A DNA stretch of 7,534 nucleotides from positions 1 through 7,534 of the forward strand of contig JANQGC010000013.1 in assembly GCA_028277515.1 (NCBI GenBank). Reading direction: 5' to 3'. Within the stretch, counting starts at the first letter, position 1. Each line of letters begins with the position of its first letter. A program made the position numbers and the translations under genes. This stretch comes from Anaerolineae bacterium. Lineage in GTDB: Bacteria; Chloroflexota; Anaerolineae; Promineifilales; Promineifilaceae. Shown piece after piece: positions 6,017 through 7,534 of the stretch. The notes under the pieces were generated by a model, which ran no database searches, was not told the origin of the DNA, and worked only from the letters and a program-made list of their open reading frames with translations.

Positions 6017-6296
6017 AAAACAATTAGACGATGAAGAGAAGGAAATCTTAAAATCTTACGATGCCGGCGAGTGGGAATCTATACCAAAGCTGCAAGAAAG
6101 CATTCAAAATTATAGCGAATACGCAGCCGCCACCTTCAAAAAGGATAAGCGAATCAACATTCGCATCTCAAGCAAAGATTTAGAAGCCATTCAGAAACGC
6201 GCTTTGGAGGAAGGACTGCCCTACCAGACCTTGATCGCCAGTGTGCTGCATAAGTATGTGAACGGCCGATTGATCGACCGTTCATTGTTAAAGTAG
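6009..6296 (+). CDS. CopG/ribbon-helix-helix antitoxin
   Basis: A 95-residue protein with an acidic N-terminal half (DDEEKEILKSYDAGEWESIP, 7-26), which would wrap the toxin, and a C-terminal ribbon-helix-helix DNA-binding domain: strand KDKRINIRIS (45-54), helix SKDLEAIQKRALEEG (55-69) and helix PYQTLIASVLHKYVNGRL (71-88). This matches CopG-family antitoxins (COG5304-type) that pair with BrnT-like toxins. It should neutralise the toxin encoded just upstream and repress the shared promoter. I chose ATG at 6009, which overlaps the toxin stop by 8 bases; a GTG at 5997 in the same frame would add four residues, and both have weak ribosome sites. The gene is less AT-rich than the toxin and carries one copy of CGGCCG, the palindrome abundant in this genome. 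It converges with the DUF5996 gene, whose stop is 36 bases away. Confidence 0.78.
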   Translation: MNEKQLDDEEKEILKSYDAGEWESIPKLQESIQNYSEYAAATFKKDKRINIRISSKDLEAIQKRALEEGLPYQTLIASVLHKYVNGRLIDRSLLK

Positions 6297-6332
6297 CCTC
6301 TCACAGATGGGATGCCAGAGTGAAGAATAGTT

Positions 6333-7271
6333 CTACAGATCCTCCAAAGGCGGGACGGTTAACGCTTCGATATCCCAGCCGCTTAATCGGGCGCCGCCCT
6401 GGTAAGCGCTTTCCATGAAATCTAACAGCGCCTGGCGCGGATCATCTTCCTGGCGCAAATCATCATACATGAGCGTGGCCGATGGGCTGCCGTTGCTGTC
6501 CATCCATTGTGCGGCCTGGGGCTGTAGCGGTTCCTTGTCAAGTCCTTCAGGTGAGGGATAGGTGTAAGAGTAAAATGCGGGTGTTCGCACCTGCGGATCG
6601 CCGGCCCAAAAGCCAAAGCTGACCACTTCATGGGAATAAGCGTCCTTATCGGAGATGCGCATGCCCGGGGTTAAGGGCGGTCCCTTGCGCCCGGAAAAGC
6701 GGGTGACAGCCAGATCAAGGTGATGCCAGTACAAATGCACAGGGCTGGTCTTGCTGTAGGAACGGCCGCTAAACTCTTTAAACACCCCATCAACCCACAT
6801 CATAATGCGCCAAAACTTATGAACGTAATCTTTCTGGTAGGTCGCGAATTCGTGCATGCTGGAAAATGGCGCATCCTCAATGCCCGGAATGTCAAAAGAT
6901 TTATCCAGGATAGTGACTTCGATGCCAAATGAGTACAACATGGCCAGGAGATCACGATAAAAATCGGCCACGCTCAACCCATCGACTAATTTGATTTTGC
7001 CTGTTTGGCCGCGGCTGGTGATGACTTCCACCTGGTGCTCGATCAAATTGAAGATTATCTTAAAGGTCTCGAATCCATCATCAAAGGGAATGGCATCGGT
7101 TGTAAACCCTTTTGGAGAAATGTATAAGGTAACAAACCACCAATGATTTTTACGTGGCGTCGATTTCAGACGAATCTTGCCCACGATTTGCATGAAGAGA
7201 TGTAAGGTGTGGTTGGTTTTTTCCCAGGCATCCAGGGGCAGTTCAGGTAGTCTTTGGCCTAGATTGTTCAT
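6333..7271 (-). CDS. DUF5996 family protein
   Basis: A complete 312-residue protein of the DUF5996 family (PF19459), of unknown function. Family marks are LPLDAWEKTNHTLHLFMQIVGKIRL (11-35), NHWW (42-45), LYISPKGFTTDAIPF (49-63), a middle FWRIMMWVDGVFKEFSG (153-169), HLYWHHLDLAVTRFSG (179-194) rich in His and Trp, SHEVVSFGFWAGD (213-225) and a Tyr/Pro-rich YSYTYPSPEG (234-243). The conserved His/Asp-containing blocks would suit a metal or small-molecule site, but this is only inference. There is no signal peptide or membrane helix. I chose the ATG at 7271 because AAAGGAG lies 8 bases upstream. The frame could also be read from an ATG at 7295, adding eight residues, but that start would place the ribosome site inside the gene. 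It is a monocistronic minus-strand gene facing the toxin-antitoxin pair. Confidence 0.92.
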   Translation of the reverse strand: MNNLGQRLPELPLDAWEKTNHTLHLFMQIVGKIRLKSTPRKNHWWFVTLYISPKGFTTDAIPFDDGFETFKIIFNLIEHQVEVITSRGQTGKIKLVDGLSVADFYRDLLAMLYSFGIEVTILDKSFDIPGIEDAPFSSMHEFATYQKDYVHKFWRIMMWVDGVFKEFSGRSYSKTSPVHLYWHHLDLAVTRFSGRKGPPLTPGMRISDKDAYSHEVVSFGFWAGDPQVRTPAFYSYTYPSPEGLDKEPLQPQAAQWMDSNGSPSATLMYDDLRQEDDPRQALLDFMESAYQGGARLSGWDIEALTVPPLEDL

Positions 7272-7279
7272 CAAGAGTT

Positions 7280-7286
7280 CTCCTTT
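7280..7286 (-). promoter_or_regulatory. Ribosome binding site that fixes the DUF5996 start
   Basis: AAAGGAG on the minus strand, 8 bases from the ATG at 7271. It is a near-consensus site and argues against the in-frame ATG at 7295, which has nothing comparable upstream. Confidence 0.75.
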
Positions 7287-7295
7287 GTTAATCAT

Positions 7296-7534
7296 TCGTT
7301 TTGTCTTATGGACGGCCGATCAAGTGGACAATAATTTCATTCATATTAAATATCACAATACCGATTCAAACGGCAACATTCATAGAAATTCTTTAAAAAT
7401 GCTTCTCAAGAAAGGATTGTTTGATCAACATGACCCTGCACCCGGATTCCATTTATTGTTCTAATAGATTTACTAAGCGATCGAAATCCTGCAAAAATAT
7501 GATATGCATTTATTTTTATGATATACTATAATAT
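7296..7534. other. AT-rich intergenic region, possible gene remnant
   Basis: No gene can be supported here. On the plus strand the stretch to 7464 is open in one frame and reads as a plausible protein tail (VDNNFIHIKYHNTDSNGNI, then HRNSLKMLLKKGLFDQHDPA, then PGFHLLF before TAA), but it has no credible start because the frame continues antisense into the DUF5996 gene. The last 36 bases are extremely AT-rich with the near repeat ATGATATGC/ATGATATAC and a TATAAT at 7527-7532, which could be the -10 of a gene beyond the edge. I see no matching -35. The promoter of DUF5996 should lie here, but no convincing pair was found. Confidence 0.35.

Noticed and set aside
7453..7509. 18-codon minus-strand frame (MHIIFLQDFDRLVNLLEQ) near the right edge
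   Set aside because: Directly preceded by an in-frame stop, no ribosome site, and too short in very AT-rich DNA to be supported.
1..7534. tRNA, rRNA, CRISPR array, transposase or attachment site
   Set aside because: I looked on both strands and found no cloverleaf, no regularly spaced direct repeats of CRISPR size and no transposase or integrase motifs.

Overview
The window looks like chromosomal DNA of a free-living bacterium of roughly 50% G+C. The phylum cannot be proven from this sequence. Three things make Chloroflexota (Anaerolineae or a related class) my best guess: a secreted lipoprotein with a Pro/Thr/Glu-rich linker followed by PPC-like beta domains, the DUF1697 and DUF5996 genes, and the habit of embedding the palindrome CGGCCG throughout the DNA (20 copies in 7.5 kb by hand count).

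Layout, left to right. (1) 1-826, minus: the N-terminal 275 residues of a type I restriction-modification DNA methyltransferase (HsdM), cut by the left edge of the window. (2) 932-1471, minus: a complete DUF1697 protein. It is preceded by a 16-codon ORF (1468-1518) that has the best Shine-Dalgarno nearby and overlaps the DUF1697 start by ATGA. (3) 1519-2137: a long intergenic stretch that holds a run of inverted repeats (1675-1991) and then a good sigma70-type promoter (2058-2086). (4) 2138-4192, plus: a 684-residue acidic lipoprotein. (5) 4193-4326: an intergenic fold-back repeat with three ATCAGCGT units. (6) 4327-5625, plus: a 12-helix MFS transporter that starts with TTG. (7) 5626-5728: two short palindromes and a promoter placed so that the next transcript would be nearly leaderless. 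(8) 5729-6296, plus: an AT-rich two-gene toxin-antitoxin locus (BrnT-like toxin, CopG/ribbon-helix-helix antitoxin). (9) 6333-7271, minus: a DUF5996 protein. (10) 7272-7534: an AT-rich intergenic region with no convincing gene.

The genes do not form one pathway. The restriction-modification gene and the toxin-antitoxin pair are typical accessory cargo, while the lipoprotein, transporter, DUF1697 and DUF5996 genes look like ordinary single-gene units. I do not see a clear new multi-gene system. The points most worth a second look are the coupled 16-codon upstream ORF, the hairpin cluster, the abundant CGGCCG palindrome, the near-leaderless toxin-antitoxin transcript, and the multi-domain lipoprotein.
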